From Myxococcales bacterium (GTDB lineage Bacteria > Myxococcota > Polyangia > Fen-1088): a stretch of DNA of 7,176 bases. Each line of letters opens with the position of its first letter. Within the stretch, counting starts at the first letter, position 1. The DNA lies in assembly GCA_003153875.1 (NCBI GenBank), contig PMBY01000170.1, positions 1 to 7,176 of the forward strand. The letters are read 5' to 3'. The notes below the pieces were generated by a model. That model was not told where the DNA came from, made no database searches, and saw nothing but the letters and a program-made list of their open reading frames with translations. The position numbers and the translations under genes are program-made. Below are positions 5,963 to 7,176 of the stretch, piece after piece.

Positions 5963-6945
5963 GCCGCCTCCGCTTGCTGCCGTGGCAGCAAGATGCGAAA
6001 CCTGGCCCCGCAATTTTCTTCCGAGCGAACATCGATCTTGCCCGAATGGGCCATCACGATGGCCCGCACCACTGCCAGCCCCAGCCCGGTGCCCGCACTG
6101 CCCCCGTTGATCGCGGCTGACCCACGCTGGAACTTCTTGAAGATGGCCTTGTGCTCCGAGCCCGGGATGCCCACACCGTTGTCAGCCACCACGATAGACA
6201 CCTGGGTCGCGTCGCCGGTGGCCAGCAGCTCGATGCGCTTGCCCTGGGGTGGCGTGTATTTCCAGGCATTGCTCAGCAGATTCGCCAGGGCCTGGGCCAG
6301 CGCGGACTGGTCCCCGTTCACCATCAAGCCTGGCTCCAGGCTCACCTTCAGATCGACGTCGGTGCCGAAGCGAATGGCTTCAAAGGCGACCAGGGCCTCG
6401 CTCACGATGTCGGCCACGGCGACGGGTCTGCGGTCAAAGGCAGCGTGGCGCGATTCGATTCGCGACAGGGTCAGCAACTTCGCCACCAGACCATCGAGGC
6501 GCGCCAGCTCCTGATGGATCACGGTCAGGCAGCGTTGCTTCTCGACCGGATCGTGGACGCGATCCTCGCGCAGGGTATCGATGAAGAGACGAATCGAGGT
6601 CAAGGGCGTGCGCAACTCATGCGAGACCGACGAGAGAAACTCGTTCTGCACAGCGGCCAGGCTCGCACCCCGAGTGACCAGGATAGTCCCAAGGACGTAG
6701 CCAGCCAGGGCTGTGCCGCAGAAGGCGAGAACCAAGATTCCGCCCACCACGGCCGCCGACTTCGATCCGCCGGTGGCCAGGATCACGATCCCGATCACGG
6801 TCATGAACACCGTCGGGATCAGGGCGGTCAGCATGAAGACCATGCGGGCGCGCTGCAGGAAGATGATGGTCGGGGACCGAATCTTCACGCTTCCCATTTT
6901 GTCAGACCTCGGGCCCTTGTCACCAACCAACAACGGCTCGGTCAT
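5959..6945 (-). CDS. Membrane sensor histidine kinase with minimal input region
   Basis: A 328-residue histidine kinase. Two hydrophobic helices (about 36-57 and 64-90) are separated by only some six residues (TGGSKS), so there is no periplasmic sensor domain, and no PAS or HAMP module is evident. HisKA follows with H109 in SVSHELRTPLTSI. The catalytic domain has the N box (N222 and N226 in ANLLSNAWKY), the G1 box DNGVGI (255-260), an F box (FKKFQRG, 269-275) and the G2 box GTGLGL (285-290). All catalytic elements are intact. The ATG at 6945 gives the longest product but lacks a ribosome site. An ATG at 6897 (MGSVKIRSP) has GAGG 9 nt upstream and may be the true start, giving 312 residues. 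It is the first gene of the putative operon, overlapping its regulator by 4 bases. With so short an external loop, it may sense within the membrane or through a partner protein; this is inferred from topology. Confidence 0.93.
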   Translation of the reverse strand: MTEPLLVGDKGPRSDKMGSVKIRSPTIIFLQRARMVFMLTALIPTVFMTVIGIVILATGGSKSAAVVGGILVLAFCGTALAGYVLGTILVTRGASLAAVQNEFLSSVSHELRTPLTSIRLFIDTLREDRVHDPVEKQRCLTVIHQELARLDGLVAKLLTLSRIESRHAAFDRRPVAVADIVSEALVAFEAIRFGTDVDLKVSLEPGLMVNGDQSALAQALANLLSNAWKYTPPQGKRIELLATGDATQVSIVVADNGVGIPGSEHKAIFKKFQRGSAAINGGSAGTGLGLAVVRAIVMAHSGKIDVRSEENCGARFRILLPRQQAEAA

Positions 6946-6959
6946 ATTTGTGTCAGCAA

Positions 6960-6969
6960 CGGACGTCCG
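6960..6969. repeat. 10-bp perfect palindrome in the divergent promoter region
   Basis: CGGACGTCCG is self-complementary. It lies 15 bp upstream of the kinase ATG at 6945, where a dimeric repressor could act. A palindrome this short may be chance in GC-rich DNA. Confidence 0.35.
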
Positions 6970-7003
6970 CGCGTCGGACTTTCAGGACTTCAGCGCGTCA
7001 AGA

Positions 7004-7022
7004 TGTGACCATGTCGTGACAG
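7004..7022 (-). promoter_or_regulatory. Candidate OmpR/PhoB-type operator (11-nt direct repeat)
   Basis: On the minus strand CTGTCAC-gaca-TGGTCAC places two GTCAC cores (7020-7016 and 7009-7005) exactly 11 nt apart. This is the spacing at which PhoB/OmpR-family dimers bind head-to-tail, and it resembles the Pho box (CTGTCAT repeats separated by 4 bp). It lies just upstream of the possible -35 TTGACG of the kinase operon, the usual activator position. That the operon's own regulator binds it is inference. Confidence 0.42.
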
Positions 7023-7054
7023 CAGCTTGATGGCGAAACGAGTAGTAAAGAGCG

Positions 7055-7176
7055 ATGAAGATCCTCTGCTTGTACCCCGCTTTTCCCCGCACCTACTGGG
7101 GACACGAGGACGCCCTGAGGCTGATGGGCAAGCGGTCTCTGCTGCCGCCGCTGGGGCTGCTCACGGTGGCCGCGCT
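7055..7176 (+). CDS. N-terminus of a probable cobalamin-binding radical SAM protein (cut by window end)
   Basis: Forty codons are visible: MKILCLYPAFPRTYWGHEDA, then LRLMGKRSLLPPLGLLTVAA and L. The pattern MKxLLxYPxFPxTxW...GK(R/K)xxxPPLGLLTVAA is the signature beginning of B12-binding-domain radical SAM proteins of the subgroup that includes hopanoid methylases and many uncharacterised C-methylating or C-C-bond-forming enzymes. The start of the cobalamin-binding Rossmann fold is all that can be seen; the CxxxCxxC cluster would lie beyond the edge, so the class is inferred from the N-terminus. The ATG at 7055 follows an in-frame TAA at 7046-7048, which fixes the start. AAAGAG lies just upstream as a weak ribosome site. 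It is divergent from the kinase operon. Confidence 0.75.
   Translation, partial: MKILCLYPAFPRTYWGHEDALRLMGKRSLLPPLGLLTVAA

Larger units (their letters stand above)
6946..7054. promoter_or_regulatory. Divergent intergenic region between the kinase operon and the radical-SAM gene
   Basis: This 109-bp region must carry start signals for both directions. Towards the kinase, TTGACG (minus strand, 7001-6996) is a possible -35 box, but no good -10 lies 16-18 bp further on. Towards the plus-strand gene no convincing sigma70 pair is seen. It holds a 10-bp palindrome CGGACGTCCG (6960-6969), a near-tandem GACTTTCAG/GACTTCAG (6977-6993) and the GTCAC direct repeat described separately. TCAAG (6998-7002) and CTTGA (7026-7030) flank that repeat as an inverted pair. 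Confidence 0.5.

Noticed and set aside
5962..6013. Upstream in-frame start for the response regulator
   Set aside because: The added 17 residues lie inside the kinase C-terminus and are not part of the receiver fold; the ATGA overlap with GGAGG upstream is better.
7030..7176. Alternative plus-strand frame from an ATG at about 7030
   Set aside because: It is open to the window end but reads as low-complexity sequence; the frame from 7055 gives a well-known N-terminal signature.
1..7176. CRISPR array, tRNA, rRNA or riboswitch
   Set aside because: No regularly spaced repeats, cloverleaf-like sequence or conserved riboswitch core was found on either strand by reading.

Overview
This is a GC-rich window of bacterial chromosome. 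The gene density, the PhoB/OmpR-type two-component pair, the type I MurB and the cobalamin-binding radical-SAM start fit a Gram-negative, high-GC lineage. A deltaproteobacterial or myxobacterial-like host is a guess from style only; nothing here fixes the taxon.

Left part (1 to about 1560): a decayed mobile-element region. Positions 1-1191 hold, on the minus strand, most of an IS91-family rolling-circle transposase. Its reading frame is broken by an apparent 64-bp insertion (114-177) carrying two GC-rich hairpins with TTC loops. Removing those 64 bases restores the conserved transposase C-terminus, which runs off the left edge. Upstream of the transposase is about 280 bp with no recognisable gene, then a short remnant (1473-1547, minus) resembling the C-terminal tail of a Lon protease, lying just behind the last gene of the neighbouring operon.

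Middle and right (1565 to 6945): five minus-strand genes in a tight row, probably one operon, transcribed right to left. In order they are a sensor histidine kinase with two membrane helices and almost no external loop, an OmpR-family response regulator overlapping it by ATGA, murB (peptidoglycan precursor synthesis, TTG start 6 bp after the regulator), a small secreted six-cysteine protein of unknown function, and a polytopic membrane protein of GT-C-like architecture with a TPR-like tail. The arrangement suggests an envelope-sensing system transcribed with envelope-building genes; this is inference.

Right edge (6946-7176): a 109-bp divergent intergenic region contains an 11-nt-spaced GTCAC direct repeat resembling a PhoB/OmpR-type operator and a 10-bp palindrome. 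A plus-strand gene then begins, whose first 40 codons look like a cobalamin-binding radical SAM protein; it is cut by the window end.
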